Source: Paenibacillus sp. MBLB1832
GTDB lineage: Bacteria > Bacillota > Bacilli > Paenibacillales > NBRC-103111
Length of the DNA stretch: 64,000 bases
Direction: 5' to 3'
NCBI RefSeq assembly: GCF_032271945.1
Contig: NZ_CP130319.1
Span: 2,933,001-2,997,000, forward strand
Part shown: piece by piece, positions 1 through 10,084 of the stretch
How the letters are laid out: the number at the start of each line of letters is the position of its first letter
How positions within the stretch are numbered: position 1 is the first letter of the stretch
Position numbers and translations under genes: made by a program
The notes under the pieces: generated by a model
What the model was told of the DNA's origin: nothing
Database searches by the model: none
Seen by the model: only the letters and a program-made list of their open reading frames with translations

Positions 1-426
1 ATTCTGACACTCTTTTGGAGTCGGCTCATAGAAACAGTGCTTCTTGTATCGCCCTGCGTGCGGCTGATTGTACCAGGTTTCAGGACATGGTTTCGGATTC
101 TCGAACGTCCCTGGACGGAAATACCAGAGGGAGAATTTGCCCGGCCAAAGCCGCTCCCCGTCCACGGCCCGTCTCGCCAGACGGCGTTCTCTCTCTCTTG
201 CATTTTGATAATACGTGCCATGTTGCAATGCTTCGAACGCGTGCGGCTGGTTAATCATTTGGGGAATGGTCCGAAGGCCTTTGAAATCAGAGCAATTGGC
301 TCTTATTCGGTTAATACCAACGTTGCCAACAAGGAGCATTCCCTTTTCGCCTTCTGTCTCCGCTTCGGCTCTCAGTAACCTTGCTAACATGTCAATATCC
401 TGTTTTCTAGCTTTCACGACTGCCAT
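1..426 (-). CDS. cwlJ: Cell wall hydrolase, CwlJ/SleB family (3' end cut by window edge)
   Basis: A gene runs leftward off the window from an ATG at 426, preceded by the ribosome-binding site GAAGAGGTGA. All 142 visible codons are open. The product resembles the spore cortex-lytic hydrolase CwlJ (Hydrolase_2 domain): an early RAEAETEGEKG segment carries the conserved glutamate, followed by a GNVGINRI motif and a Trp/Tyr-rich end (LWYFRPG, TWYNQP, HCFYEP). CwlJ proteins are about 140 residues long and lack a signal peptide and peptidoglycan-binding domain, so this copy is nearly complete and the stop should lie just past the edge. Known role of the family: cortex peptidoglycan degradation during spore germination. 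This is the best evidence that the host forms spores. No neighbour is visible downstream. Confidence 0.85.
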   Translation of the reverse strand, partial: MAVVKARKQDIDMLARLLRAEAETEGEKGMLLVGNVGINRIRANCSDFKGLRTIPQMINQPHAFEALQHGTYYQNARERERRLARRAVDGERLWPGKFSLWYFRPGTFENPKPCPETWYNQPHAGRYKKHCFYEPTPKECQN

Positions 427-485
427 TGGCTCACCTCTTCAAAATGTATGTCTGTACCCATCATATTGTAGGTGAAGCTGAAGTG

Positions 486-1961
486 TTACTTGAATCCTTG
501 GCGTAACGTATCCATCATAGCCTTGTCATCATCCAATGTATAGATACGAGCTGGGGTGTCCCCGTCCCAATCGATGCCATTCCACCAGATCGCAGCTCGA
601 ATCTTCGGATATTGGGGAATCACGCGGAACATGTCCCTGATCCATGCTTCTTTGTCCCCGCCGATTGAACTTGAGGCAAACTCCGTGATCATGAGCGGCT
701 TGTCCGACCATAGCGCGTAACGTTGGTACAATGGCTCGTACAGTTCTTTGAACGTTCGCCATTTTTCCCCAACGGTTTCGTAATAATTTCCTGTATTATA
801 AGCGGTTAGTCCGATGACATCCACATATTCATCACCTGGATAGTACATCAGCTCGTGATTCCAGGCAAAACCCGGCTTCGATTCATGATTAGGATTCCAC
901 ACCCAGATTACATTGTCAACCCCATTACGGAGGAACATATCGTACACATATGTCCAGACGGCTTTATACAGATCCGTGTCTTTCGAACTGTAATAGGCGG
1001 AATACCCCACCCAGTCCCCGTTCATCTCATTATTTAGCCGAAATAAAACAGGATGACCAAAAGCCTTCAAATCTGCCGCATATTGCTGAAAATAAGTATC
1101 GTAGTTCCCATTTAAAATATCATAGGTGAAATTGGCCTTATGATCGCTGCTCAAGGTTTGCAAAGTTAATTCCACTAAGCGATGCTGATCCCATGCATTC
1201 TTCAATGCTTGTTTGGGCAGCTCATGTTGGATAGATTGATATCGGACCAAATAGTCAAAGGTGTGTTGAAAATTGGCTTCTAATTGCTTTAAATTCGTAA
1301 AGGAATCAGGCGCATCTGGCTGATAAATGCCCCAACGGAGTCGATTGCTTTTGAAATGGTGATTGTACATCTGTAAGGTTTCATCACTTCTTATGACTGG
1401 CAACTCTTTAAAATGAACGTCTAAAGGCTTGGTCTCTGTTTTTTCAATAAACTTGAAACTATTCATAATGACTGACTCGTTATTAATAGGCTGACTTGAT
1501 TTCATGAGAATCGTGTAGACTTCCCGATTTGTTCGAGCGATTTCGATGGACACATAATAATTCTTGTCATTAGAAATTTTCGCCAGCTTCTCGCGATGCC
1601 ACTTAAGCATATGAGTAGTCATCCCATTGATTGTCCTCGTTTCGTCATTCTCCACGGTATGATGGCTGTCCGCAATGACCATTTGATTGGAATAACTCAT
1701 GTAAATCGCCGAATCCGCTAACGTATTTGTAAAATGATCATAATAAATTTCGATCTTGGTGTATGCATCTTGCAACACGGTTCGAATGGGCTGCAATGAG
1801 GTGTCGACTTGCATGGATCTGGGGTAAATCAGACTGAACCCATTGACTTTATCCTCCAGCAGTTTCCCTTCGGTATTCGCAAATGAATCGATGGTTGTCC
1901 GCTCAGTCATGATGATGAAAATCAAGGGAATGAGGATAAATGAAACCCATTTTATGTTCAT
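486..1961 (-). CDS. Secreted GH26-like glycoside hydrolase with unknown N-terminal domain
   Basis: A 491-residue protein read from an ATG at 1961 that sits behind TAGGAGAACATTCA; an ATG 69 bases further upstream has no site. Residues 5-18 form a hydrophobic export segment. Residues about 30-190 match no domain I recognise. From about residue 210 to the end the protein resembles a GH26 beta-mannanase/glucanase barrel: WGIYQPDAPDSF begins it, RLNNEMNGDW near residue 308 carries the likely acid/base Glu312, and MITEFASS near 424 the likely nucleophile Glu427. WVWNPN and AAIWWNG fit sugar-binding aromatic positions. The substrate (beta-mannan or mixed-linkage glucan) is inferred from the family. 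It lies just downstream of the polysaccharide deacetylase terminator, so it probably has its own promoter. Confidence 0.75.
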   Translation of the reverse strand: MNIKWVSFILIPLIFIIMTERTTIDSFANTEGKLLEDKVNGFSLIYPRSMQVDTSLQPIRTVLQDAYTKIEIYYDHFTNTLADSAIYMSYSNQMVIADSHHTVENDETRTINGMTTHMLKWHREKLAKISNDKNYYVSIEIARTNREVYTILMKSSQPINNESVIMNSFKFIEKTETKPLDVHFKELPVIRSDETLQMYNHHFKSNRLRWGIYQPDAPDSFTNLKQLEANFQHTFDYLVRYQSIQHELPKQALKNAWDQHRLVELTLQTLSSDHKANFTYDILNGNYDTYFQQYAADLKAFGHPVLFRLNNEMNGDWVGYSAYYSSKDTDLYKAVWTYVYDMFLRNGVDNVIWVWNPNHESKPGFAWNHELMYYPGDEYVDVIGLTAYNTGNYYETVGEKWRTFKELYEPLYQRYALWSDKPLMITEFASSSIGGDKEAWIRDMFRVIPQYPKIRAAIWWNGIDWDGDTPARIYTLDDDKAMMDTLRQGFK

Positions 1962-2045
1962 TGAATGTTCTCCTATAGGGGGAAAATCATGCTGCTTAGT
2001 TGGTATATGTGACAGTACAAGTATTCCCATTTCATTCTGTTATAT

Positions 2046-2072
2046 AAAAAAAGACAGCCTCCATCGGCCGCC
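2046..2072 (-). terminator. Rho-independent terminator of the polysaccharide deacetylase gene
   Basis: On the minus strand GGCGGCC pairs with GGCTGTC (two G-U pairs) around a GATGGA loop and is followed by seven T. It lies 14 bases after the deacetylase stop codon. Confidence 0.7.
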
Positions 2073-2085
2073 TTTCACACAACAC

Positions 2086-2841
2086 TCAGAAATGAAATTG
2101 ATAAGAATCCTTACTTAACACGCCAAAATTAAATCCTTGCTTACGCAGACCTTCAATGACGGCAGGCAATGCATCAACCGTTGTTGTTTTGACCTTGACA
2201 TCATGCATTAAGATAATCGCTTCTTTCTTCGTTCTACTGGCACTCAGCACAGCGTCGATAATCTCATTCTTCGGCTGAACGATTCTGGCAGCGTCTGTGG
2301 AGCTTACGTTCCAATCGGTATACGCGTAACCCTCCCTTCCCATCTCCTGAATGATGCGTGGCATGATGCCCCTTCCCCCGAAATGCCGACTAACAAGATT
2401 ATTCGAGCCGCCAGGATAACGGAGCAAGGTGGGTCTGATCCCAATTGTTTGCTCTAGCAAGCGTTCAAGCCGCTCGGTATCTCTCAAGAACGCCTGGACG
2501 GATGCATACAGAGAAGGATATTCGTGTGAATACGTATGATTGCCAATGGCATGCCCCTCCTCGTGGATACGCCGATACAACCTTTTACCCTCAAACGATG
2601 AATTTCCGACCACGAAAAACGTGGCATGAACACGATATTCATGTAAAATGTCCAGGATGCGATCTGTATTCTCAGAAGGCCCGTCATCAAAGGTTAAATA
2701 AGCATGTTTATTTCCATTGGACGCTTCAATGACAGGATGTGAAGCAGATGCGGTACGCATGAGTGGGGGCTGACAACTCCAAATCGTGACGGCAAGAATG
2801 CTTACTGTTAGCGTCTTCCATTGAAAAAAAGACTTATACAT
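2086..2841 (-). CDS. Polysaccharide deacetylase (NodB-type, CE4)
   Basis: A roughly 251-residue secreted protein. An N-terminal hydrophobic segment is followed by a NodB-homology domain: TFDDGPS near residue 50 holds the catalytic and metal Asp, HTYSHEYP the two metal His, RYPGGSNN the conserved Arg motif, and ILMHD near the end the catalytic His motif. Known activity of CE4 enzymes is zinc-dependent N-deacetylation of GlcNAc or MurNAc in peptidoglycan, chitin or related polymers; the substrate here is not determined. The ATG at 2841 is eight bases after AAGGGGAA; an ATG at 2847 is only two away. A terminator follows. The frameshifted glycosidase gene lies 80 bases upstream on the same strand. 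Confidence 0.88.
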   Translation of the reverse strand: MYKSFFQWKTLTVSILAVTIWSCQPPLMRTASASHPVIEASNGNKHAYLTFDDGPSENTDRILDILHEYRVHATFFVVGNSSFEGKRLYRRIHEEGHAIGNHTYSHEYPSLYASVQAFLRDTERLERLLEQTIGIRPTLLRYPGGSNNLVSRHFGGRGIMPRIIQEMGREGYAYTDWNVSSTDAARIVQPKNEIIDAVLSASRTKKEAIILMHDVKVKTTTVDALPAVIEGLRKQGFNFGVLSKDSYQFHF

Positions 2842-2927
2842 GGACATTTCCCCTTATTAGGAAGTGCTTTTAGTATGGATGATCGAGGTCCTGTATAATC
2901 TTCCTTTAAATGGGTCCGCCGCTCCGC

Positions 2928-4329
2928 CTATGGGATATAGTTCACACCCTCCGAATAGGAATTGTTTGCATTCCAGATCAAATATTCATGCACACCAGCA
3001 TCACTTAACCCCTTGATTTGGGCATCTACCTCGTCTTTCCCATACTTCATATAATTGCCCGCACCTAGCCAGCTAGCGGTGAAGTCTTGAATCCACGGCC
3101 GTGAAATCGGCGGGTGTTGAAGTTGCGCGAACTTCCCTTTCTCGGCTTTCATGTATTCGGTAACAAGTCGATATGGCTCTTTATCTGGCTTCGGAATTCC
3201 GAAATACCCATTGGACCAGTGGCTCGGATAAATCATGGACGAAATCACGTCGACGGAGCTAGAAATGCGGTTAAAGTTTTGCCCGATACCAGGAGCTTCA
3301 GGCAAGGTAGCCGAATATCCGAAAATATCGACAGAGACATGGACGTTATAAGGCTTTAATTGTTCTTTGGCATAGGCCACGAAATCGCTAACCGCATCTA
3401 CGCGAAGCTGCGTCAAACGGGCTTTTTCACTAAAATCAGGCTCTTTAGGTGGTGTTACTTTTTTGGAATCAGTCGCAGTCTTCTGACTATTATCCACAGC
3501 GATTGCGTCTTGATAAGCCTTCAAGGCTTCCGCATAATCCTTTTCGTCTTGTATAAATTTAGACGGTTTTTTATCTTTGTACTCCCCCATGGAATAGGTA
3601 AGCGTCTTATCTCTGCTTTCAAATCCTTCTGGGAAACGCACATAATCAAATTGGATCTCTTTAAACCCCAATTCTACAGCTAGTTTAGCGACCTCAACAT
3701 TATGATCCCACGTTTCTTTCAGGAAGGGATTAATAAACCCGTCACCGTTCCCATTCCGCCAAAGGCTGCCTCCGTCAAGATAGGAGAGATCTGGTCTCTT
3801 TTTTTGCCAAAACCGTGTCTTTAAAGGAGACAATTCGAGCGATCGGGTAAATATGATGCTGTTCAAGAGTTTTCATGACTTCCTGCGGGTTTTTCATATA
3901 GGGCTGACTAAATTCGGCCAATTTGCCCTCTGGCTTGAATGTGATATACCCATCGTCATCCTTGATATCGATAACCATCGCATTCAGATCGGTGTTATCC
4001 ACCAGTGACAGCAGCTTCGACATGCGTTCACCGCCTGCAGACCAACCCGTGACATATATGCCGCGTACCGCGTCAGGATATGTGAAATGAACAGGAGGAT
4101 CAAATGCAGGTACTTGACTTGGCGCAGGTGTTGGTGATGCCACGATAGGTGTTGGCGAGGGAGCTGGTGAAAGTGTAGGTTCGGGTGTAGGGGTTGGCGT
4201 GAACTCCGGTGCAGTTGTAGATGGCTGTTCAGATGGATTTGGCGTGTTGTTGACGTCATTCGAGGAGGAACAAGCGGACAATGTGAATACCATAAGTAGC
4301 GAAATACCAATGAGAACTCGTTTCTTCAC
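2928..4329 (-). pseudogene. Putative glycoside hydrolase lipoprotein (DUF4015 family), frameshifted at an A7 run
   Basis: Two overlapping reading frames together spell one lipoprotein of about 466 residues. The 5' part starts at a GTG (4329) behind GGGGAGAGGTTC, has a lipoprotein signal ending FTLSAC, a Pro/Thr-rich linker, then VRGIYVTGW and ARIVSFKDTVLAKK. The 3' part resumes in another frame with KKRPDLSYLDGG and runs through EIQFDYVRFPEGF, SVDIFG and EYLIWNANNSY to a stop at 2928. The frames join at the homopolymer 3799-3805 (seven A on the coding strand); six A would keep one continuous frame through LAKKRPDL. The family is annotated only as a putative glycosyl hydrolase barrel. Either the gene is broken, a base was over-called, or polymerase slippage restores it. 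An insertion of about 60 residues rich in K, D and E follows FPEGF. Confidence 0.8.
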
Positions 4330-4432
4330 GAACCTCTCCCCTTTTCTCCATATGTACAGATATTTCATTGCTCCCTATTGAGATATTCGTGAAGCGGGTG
4401 AACTATGCAGTTCTTGTTGCTTTCAGGGGAAA

Positions 4433-4463
4433 TAAAAAGAAGCAGCTGCCGCGGCAAACTGCT
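4433..4463 (-). terminator. Rho-independent terminator after the DUF975 gene
   Basis: On the minus strand AGCAG pairs with CTGCT around an inner GCC/GGC hairpin, followed by TCTTTTTATTT. It lies about 25 bases past the stop codon at 4487. Confidence 0.5.
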
Positions 4464-4486
4464 CCTGTGTACAAATCGGTTGAAGA

Positions 4487-5134
4487 TTATTGTTTGGAAA
4501 ATGGGTCTACATCCATATTCAATGAAGTGTCTTTCGCATCTATTAGTGAGTCATAAAACTTTGCAAATGCTGTACGAATGTACGCAGTCAACCATAACAT
4601 ACCAATAAACAATGTAAAGATGGTTAAGAACCACCAGCCGATGAAGCTTAAGCCTAGAACGAAGTACTGCCACTTTTTACCTTTCATCATTTCCTTACTC
4701 GCGTTAATACATTGAACCGTGGATAAGTCTGGTTGATCAATTCGAATAAAGAAAGCTTGCGAATAACGAATCGAAGCAATGATGCCTGGAATGATGAATA
4801 ATAAAGTCCAAGCAAGCGTTTTCAAGCCAACGAGGAAAGTTAATTTGAGAAATGGCCAGACATGATCCATGCCATACTTCATGACATCTCCGTAAGTGGG
4901 GGAGTTACCTCTGGATGCAAATAAGAAATAATAAGAAGTCGCTGCCGTAACCATTACACTAAGTATGATTTCAACTACGAAGGCAATGACATTGACAAGC
5001 GTTGTATCCACGGATTTGGCAATAAACTGTGGAATTAAGTTAATAAGGCCAAGAATCACAATAAGGCCAACTGACTTCCACCAGTATCCTTGCAATGCCG
5101 TTCTTGCATGTTGACGAATTTCTGAATTAACCAC
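4487..5134 (-). CDS. DUF975 family integral membrane protein
   Basis: A 215-residue membrane protein. I choose the GTG at 5134 because AGGGGTG lies eight bases upstream and DUF975 members begin near this NSEIRQHARTALQG segment; upstream in-frame codons lack a site. Four or five hydrophobic segments are visible (about residues 22-42, 50-75, 100-125 and 160-190), with the family's IIPGIIASIRYSQAFF and NASKEMMKGKKW segments. No enzymatic function is known for the family. It stands alone between the icmF stop and its own terminator. Confidence 0.8.
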   Translation of the reverse strand: MVNSEIRQHARTALQGYWWKSVGLIVILGLINLIPQFIAKSVDTTLVNVIAFVVEIILSVMVTAATSYYFLFASRGNSPTYGDVMKYGMDHVWPFLKLTFLVGLKTLAWTLLFIIPGIIASIRYSQAFFIRIDQPDLSTVQCINASKEMMKGKKWQYFVLGLSFIGWWFLTIFTLFIGMLWLTAYIRTAFAKFYDSLIDAKDTSLNMDVDPFSKQ

Positions 5135-5264
5135 TTCATAAACACCCCTCAATGTATATTTGTAAGAATGTAAAACCAAAGTAAGTCCCAACTATTATTG
5201 GTTAATTATGTATATGAAACTCTATTATATGACAAGAAATTTAAGGGATCAATCAATTTTTCGC

Positions 5265-8200
5265 TTACATGTTCCTGCGATACTGTCCACCCACTTCATA
5301 TAAGGCCGTTGTGATCTGTCCGAGCGAAGCAACTTTGACGGTTTCCATGAGTTCCTCGAATAGGTTTCCATGATTGCGGGCTGTTTGTTTTAGACGTTCA
5401 AGTGCCGCATCGCATGCCTGCTTATGCTGAGATTGGAAAGCTTGCAGATGTCGGATCTGCGTTTCTTTCTCCTCTACGGTTGAGCGTGCTAGCTCAATGT
5501 CATAATCATGGGCATCCGCATGCGGATTCAGAAATGTATTCACCCCAATAATCGGCAGCTCGCCAGAATGCTTCTTATGTTCGTAATGAAGGGATTCTTC
5601 TTGAATTTTGCCACGCTGATATTGCGTTTCCATTGCACCCAATACACCGCCTCGATCATGAATACGACCAAATTCGACTAATACAGCTTCTTCCACTAGA
5701 TCGGTTAAATCATCGATAATAAAAGCTCCTTGAAGCGGATTTTCGTTCTTCGCCAAGCCAAATTCTTTATTAATAATGAGTTGAATTGCCATCGCTCTGC
5801 GGACTGAATTTTCCGTTGGTGTCGTAATCGCTTCATCATACGCGTTCGTATGCAAGGAATTGCAATTATCGTAGATCGCCATGAGTGCCTGCAGACTGGT
5901 ACGAATATCATTAAAATCCATTTCTTGCGCATGCAAAGAACGGCCTGACGTTTGAATATGGTATTTCAGCTTCTGGCTCCGCTCATTACCACCATATTTA
6001 TGCTTGATGACCGTTGACCAAATGCGGCGCGCCACTCTTCCCATGACCGTATATTCGGGATCAAGCCCATTGCTGAAAAAATAAGAGAGATTCGGCGCAA
6101 AATCGTCGATCGGCATCCCGCGGCTCAAATAATATTCTAGGAAAGTAAAGCCATTAGCAAGGGTAAAAGCCAACTGGGAAATGGGGTTCGCTCCCGCTTC
6201 GGCGATATGATAGCCGCTTATACTGACCGAGTAGTAATTGCGCACCTGATGATCAATGAAATACTGCTGGATGTCACCCATCATTTTCAATGCAAATTCT
6301 GTTGAGAAAATACAGGTGTTCTGACCTTGGTCTTCTTTCAAAATATCCGCCTGCACGGTTCCTCGAACTGTCTTGAGTGTCCTCGATTTCACTTGCACAT
6401 ACTCTTCGTCAGTGGGGAGACGGCCATTTGATAATGCGAACTTTTCTACCTGCTGATCGATGGCTGTGTTCATGAACATGGCTAACATCATGGGAGCAGG
6501 CCCATTAATCGTCATCGATACGCTAGTTGATGGGTGGCATAGATCGAAGCCGGTAAACAACTTCTTCATATCATCCAATGTACATACATTGACGCCGCTG
6601 TTCCCAATTTTCCCGTAAATATCGGGTCGATAATCGGGGTCTTGCCCGTATAAGGTAACACTGTCAAACGCCGTAGACAACCGCTTCGCCTCATCATTTT
6701 GACATAAATAATGAAATCGTCGGTTGGTTCGCTCGGGTGTGCCTTCTCCTGCAAATTGGCGCTTGGGATCTTCATTCGTCCGTTTGAATGGGAACACACC
6801 AGCGGTGTAGGGATAATAGCCAGGCAAATTTTCCTTTAGCAGCCAGCGCAGCAGTTCTCCCTCATCATCGTAACGCGGTAAGCTGACTTTGGGAATTGGA
6901 TTCCCTGATAAGGATGTCGTGTACATCTCCGAAATGATGTCTTGACCGCGAACCTTGGTAACGAGCTGATCTTGTTGATAGGCGTCGCGTATGCTCGGCC
7001 ATTCATCAAGCAACTTCCTGCATGCGGGGTGCTGCTTGGCATCATAGTGGGCGATCATTTCGTCTAATGTGCTGACAAAAGAAGGCTTTTCTTCCAGTGA
7101 GTTGCGCTGCTCCTGATGGGCCGTCAACCATATGAGTTTCGTTCCACGCAATTGCCAGATTTGACGGGCGATCGTGACCTGTTCATCTGCAAATTTCTTG
7201 TATTGCCGAATCGTCTGCACGATTTCGCCTAAATAGCCCGCACGGTCGGGCGGTATGATCCTATTCTTTATCGGAACTACTGTCATCGTTTCCTGCTTCG
7301 CAACAGGCCAATCTCTAACTGTCTTATCAGCCACGAGCTTCATGAGCTTCGCGAATAGCACATTCGTCCCAGGGTCATTAAACTGACTGGCGATAGTGCC
7401 GTAAACGGGCAACTCTTCAACTGGAGTTTCAAACAACTGATGGCTGCGCTGGAACTGTTTACGCACATCACGTAAGGCATCTTCGGATCCGCGCCTTTCA
7501 AACTTATTGATCACGATGATGTCCGCATAGTCGATCATTTCGATTTTCTCCAGCTGTGTCGTCGCCCCGAACTCACTCGTCATGACATACATCGCCACAT
7601 CGCATAGTGCCACGATGGCAGCGTTCCCTTGTCCGATCCCGCTCGTTTCCACAATGACCAAGTGGTAACCTGCCGCTTTGACGATGTCGATCGCTTGCTT
7701 CGTTGCTTGGCTTAATTCAGACTTGGCTTGTCGAGTCGCTAGGCTGCGCATATACACACGTGGGTTGTTTACGGCATTCATACGAATCCGGTCTCCGAGC
7801 AGAGCGCCGCCTGTTTTCATTTTAGATGGATCAATTGAAATGACGGCTAATTTACGATCGGGATACTGCTCGAGGAAACGCCGAACCAGTTCATCTGTCA
7901 GTGAGCTCTTTCCGGCTCCACCCGTTCCCGTAATGCCTATGACTGGTGCTGATGCCACGGGAGGCAAAGTAGGCTCCTGCTTGGTGCTGTCGGGACTCTC
8001 AGTAGATGCCTCTGCGCTCGTGATCGCTCTGGCGATTGCGCCCCAATCCTTGAGTGAGGCTGTTTCCTCATCGGGTAATTCGGGAAGCGGTGTGTCTACA
8101 GCGCTAATCATGTAGTTAATCATGCCTTGCAGGCCAAATTCACGGCCATCGTCGGGTGAAAAGATTTTGGCAATCCCATATTGCTCTAATTGTTTGATTT

Positions 8201-8522
8201 CGGAAGGCACGATAACGCCCCCTCCGCCTGCGAAAATCTTGATATGCCCGGCACCCTTCTGCTGTAAGAGGTCGAACATGTATGTCAAATACTCCATATG
8301 CCCACCTTGATAGGTGCTTATGGCAATGCCGTGTACATCCTCTTGTATAGCCGCATTGACGACCTCATCAACAGACCGGTTATGTCCAAGATGGATCACT
8401 TCCACGCCTGACGCTTGCAGAATTCTTCGAATGATATGAATGACAGCATCGTGCCCATCGAATAAAGCAGCCGCAGTTACAAATCGCACGTGATGTTTGG
8501 GGCGATATACATGTGTGGTCAA
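5265..8522 (-). CDS. icmF: Fused B12-dependent isobutyryl-CoA mutase (IcmF)
   Basis: A fusion of about 1085 residues. Residues about 10-140 form the cobalamin-binding domain with LFDGHDA (the DxH base-off motif) and AGGGGVI. About 195-400 form a MeaB-type G-domain with the P-loop [13 protein letters not shown] and INKFER. About 540-1060 form the large mutase barrel ([31 protein letters not shown]). This order is that of IcmF, which interconverts isobutyryl-CoA and n-butyryl-CoA, and in some members isovaleryl- and pivalyl-CoA, with a built-in GTPase chaperone. The start is taken as the TTG at 8522 behind AAGGGTGGGATTACC, which places the family's [10 protein letters not shown] segment at the N-terminus; a GTG at 8567 has only a weak site. 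No acyl-CoA metabolism gene flanks it. Confidence 0.93.
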   Translation of the reverse strand: MTTHVYRPKHHVRFVTAAALFDGHDAVIHIIRRILQASGVEVIHLGHNRSVDEVVNAAIQEDVHGIAISTYQGGHMEYLTYMFDLLQQKGAGHIKIFAGGGGVIVPSEIKQLEQYGIAKIFSPDDGREFGLQGMINYMISAVDTPLPELPDEETASLKDWGAIARAITSAEASTESPDSTKQEPTLPPVASAPVIGITGTGGAGKSSLTDELVRRFLEQYPDRKLAVISIDPSKMKTGGALLGDRIRMNAVNNPRVYMRSLATRQAKSELSQATKQAIDIVKAAGYHLVIVETSGIGQGNAAIVALCDVAMYVMTSEFGATTQLEKIEMIDYADIIVINKFERRGSEDALRDVRKQFQRSHQLFETPVEELPVYGTIASQFNDPGTNVLFAKLMKLVADKTVRDWPVAKQETMTVVPIKNRIIPPDRAGYLGEIVQTIRQYKKFADEQVTIARQIWQLRGTKLIWLTAHQEQRNSLEEKPSFVSTLDEMIAHYDAKQHPACRKLLDEWPSIRDAYQQDQLVTKVRGQDIISEMYTTSLSGNPIPKVSLPRYDDEGELLRWLLKENLPGYYPYTAGVFPFKRTNEDPKRQFAGEGTPERTNRRFHYLCQNDEAKRLSTAFDSVTLYGQDPDYRPDIYGKIGNSGVNVCTLDDMKKLFTGFDLCHPSTSVSMTINGPAPMMLAMFMNTAIDQQVEKFALSNGRLPTDEEYVQVKSRTLKTVRGTVQADILKEDQGQNTCIFSTEFALKMMGDIQQYFIDHQVRNYYSVSISGYHIAEAGANPISQLAFTLANGFTFLEYYLSRGMPIDDFAPNLSYFFSNGLDPEYTVMGRVARRIWSTVIKHKYGGNERSQKLKYHIQTSGRSLHAQEMDFNDIRTSLQALMAIYDNCNSLHTNAYDEAITTPTENSVRRAMAIQLIINKEFGLAKNENPLQGAFIIDDLTDLVEEAVLVEFGRIHDRGGVLGAMETQYQRGKIQEESLHYEHKKHSGELPIIGVNTFLNPHADAHDYDIELARSTVEEKETQIRHLQAFQSQHKQACDAALERLKQTARNHGNLFEELMETVKVASLGQITTALYEVGGQYRRNM

Positions 8523-8688
8523 GGTAATCCCACCCTTGTTGGCAGATTCGTCATAGATCGGCGTCACCCATCCATAACGGCTTATCCGATTTCTATGCTT
8601 GGTATGCCTAAATCATGTGTACAACACACACTCGTTCTATTGGACGAACATATACTAGATTAAAGAAGCTAGAAAGGAGGTATTTACG

Positions 8689-8940
8689 TTGAAGCTATCC
8701 CAATCCTATTTGATTTGTAAAAAGTACCTCAATCGTGAAGTGATGATCAGAACGGTCCATGGCACTTTTCAAGGAACCATTACGAAGGTGGACGGTAATC
8801 ACGTCTATTTGAAGCAAACTCGTAACGGGAATAAAGCCCACATCTCTTTCCTGCCTTTCATCCTCCCATTAGTTCTGTTTGATCTATTAGCTATTTTTCT
8901 AGTGGATCGAGGGTCATGTTTCCCTTTCAGACCTTTCTAA
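8689..8940 (+). CDS. Small protein with Sm-like fold segment and hydrophobic C-terminus
   Basis: An 83-residue protein from a TTG start at 8689 preceded by a perfect AAAGGAGG nine bases upstream. Residues 18-45 (VMIRTVHGTFQGTITKVD) look like the first strands of an Sm/SH3-like barrel, as in small Bacillus proteins with the pattern 'V.I.T..G.F.G.I..V'. Residues 52-72 are hydrophobic (FILPLVLFDLLAIFL) and may anchor it in the membrane or be buried. Function unknown. It is transcribed divergently from icmF and followed by a weak terminator. Confidence 0.6.
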   Translation: MKLSQSYLICKKYLNREVMIRTVHGTFQGTITKVDGNHVYLKQTRNGNKAHISFLPFILPLVLFDLLAIFLVDRGSCFPFRPF

Positions 8941-8965
8941 ATTTCTATAATAAAAAAGAATAAAC

Positions 8966-8992
8966 AGACCCGCATCCAGGTGATGAGGGTCT
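8966..8992 (+). terminator. Possible weak terminator after the small Sm-like gene
   Basis: AGACCC pairs with GGGTCT and an inner ATC/GAT pair; the following T-tract is short (TTTT at 8999-9002), so efficiency is doubtful. Confidence 0.4.
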
Positions 8993-9072
8993 TCGACGTT
9001 TTCATACATGTATAATTTATCATTTCTGACACAACCTAAACTCTACTCTAAATAAAGGGGATGCGTTTAGGA

Positions 9073-10011
9073 ATGAATAATAAGAAGACACAGAGGTTTT
9101 TGGTAATTTCTACACTTTGTATCACAATGAGTATCATGAGTAGCGGGTGTACAAGCAAGCAACAGCCAAAGGTGAACACGGCGACACCGACAGCCACCTC
9201 TGCCCCATCAAACCTGAATGCGAGCATGTTTGTCGCAGATAATTTAACAATTGCCAATTTGAAAATCCACAAAGAAGCGAATGGCCAAGTGTGGGTTCCG
9301 TTGGAGGAAGCCGCAGCATCCTTTGATTATGATTTGCATGCGGAAGGCGACAGTTTCGCGATGGGTGCAACAGATCCTAATTATTCGGTGAAAATCAATC
9401 AAAGCCAGGCGACAGTAGGCGATAAAACGATCGAACTGCCGCAAGCACCGAAATTAATTGACAACAAACCGTATCTGACCACTCAGGCACTATCGACCCT
9501 AATGGGAACTCAAGTGAATTGGAACGAGTCCAATCATAAAATTGTTTTGAGTCCAATCAATGACAATACGCTTAGCCAGCTTGAAACTGATTCATCTGGT
9601 CAAATACATAGTCTTGCTGTGCATGTCAATAAAACGCAATTGCTCCAATTCGCAAAGAAATTTCTAGGAGTTCGCTACCAATTCTCAGCAGGTCCATACG
9701 AGAGGACGCATCGATTTGACTGTTCTTCCTTCGTTCAATACGTATATGGTCATTTCGGTGTAAAACTGCCAAGATCTTCTCGCTCACAATCTCAAGTTGG
9801 GAGAACCGTTAAGATGAGTAGTCTGCAGCCTGGTGATTTAATGTTCTTTTACACGCCAGGGCGATATGCGAGCAATCGCATTGTAGGCCACGTGGGGATT
9901 TATGCGGGTAATGGGCGATTCATCAATACGTATGGGGCTCCAGGTGTTATCATTTCGGACTTCAATTCGTATTGGAAGCATCGGTTTTTGTTTGGTAAAC
10001 GCGTTGCTTAA
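9073..10011 (+). CDS. NlpC/P60 peptidoglycan endopeptidase lipoprotein with copper-amine-oxidase-like N-domain
   Basis: About 312 residues. A signal peptide ending in MSSGC predicts lipidation at the Cys. Residues about 55-150 resemble the copper amine oxidase N-terminal domain common in Paenibacillus surface proteins (VWVPLEEAAASFDYD, NKPYLTTQAL). Residues about 190-312 form an NlpC/P60 domain: FDCSSFVQYVYG holds the catalytic Cys and VGHVGIYAGNG the catalytic His. The known activity is cleavage of gamma-D-Glu-meso-DAP-type peptide bonds in cell walls. The ATG at 9073 is preferred over 9061 because AAAGGGG is adjacent to 9061 and about 13 bases from 9073; neither is ideal. A palindrome (TTTGACA/TGTCAAA, 10061-10089) lies at the convergent junction with the methyltransferase. 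Confidence 0.87.
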   Translation: MNNKKTQRFLVISTLCITMSIMSSGCTSKQQPKVNTATPTATSAPSNLNASMFVADNLTIANLKIHKEANGQVWVPLEEAAASFDYDLHAEGDSFAMGATDPNYSVKINQSQATVGDKTIELPQAPKLIDNKPYLTTQALSTLMGTQVNWNESNHKIVLSPINDNTLSQLETDSSGQIHSLAVHVNKTQLLQFAKKFLGVRYQFSAGPYERTHRFDCSSFVQYVYGHFGVKLPRSSRSQSQVGRTVKMSSLQPGDLMFFYTPGRYASNRIVGHVGIYAGNGRFINTYGAPGVIISDFNSYWKHRFLFGKRVA

Positions 10012-10084
10012 CGAATGCGAATCACAACTTTCCTTTTGAATAGATGGGATCAATGAAGGTTTTGACACAGCCTGCCTCGATTTG

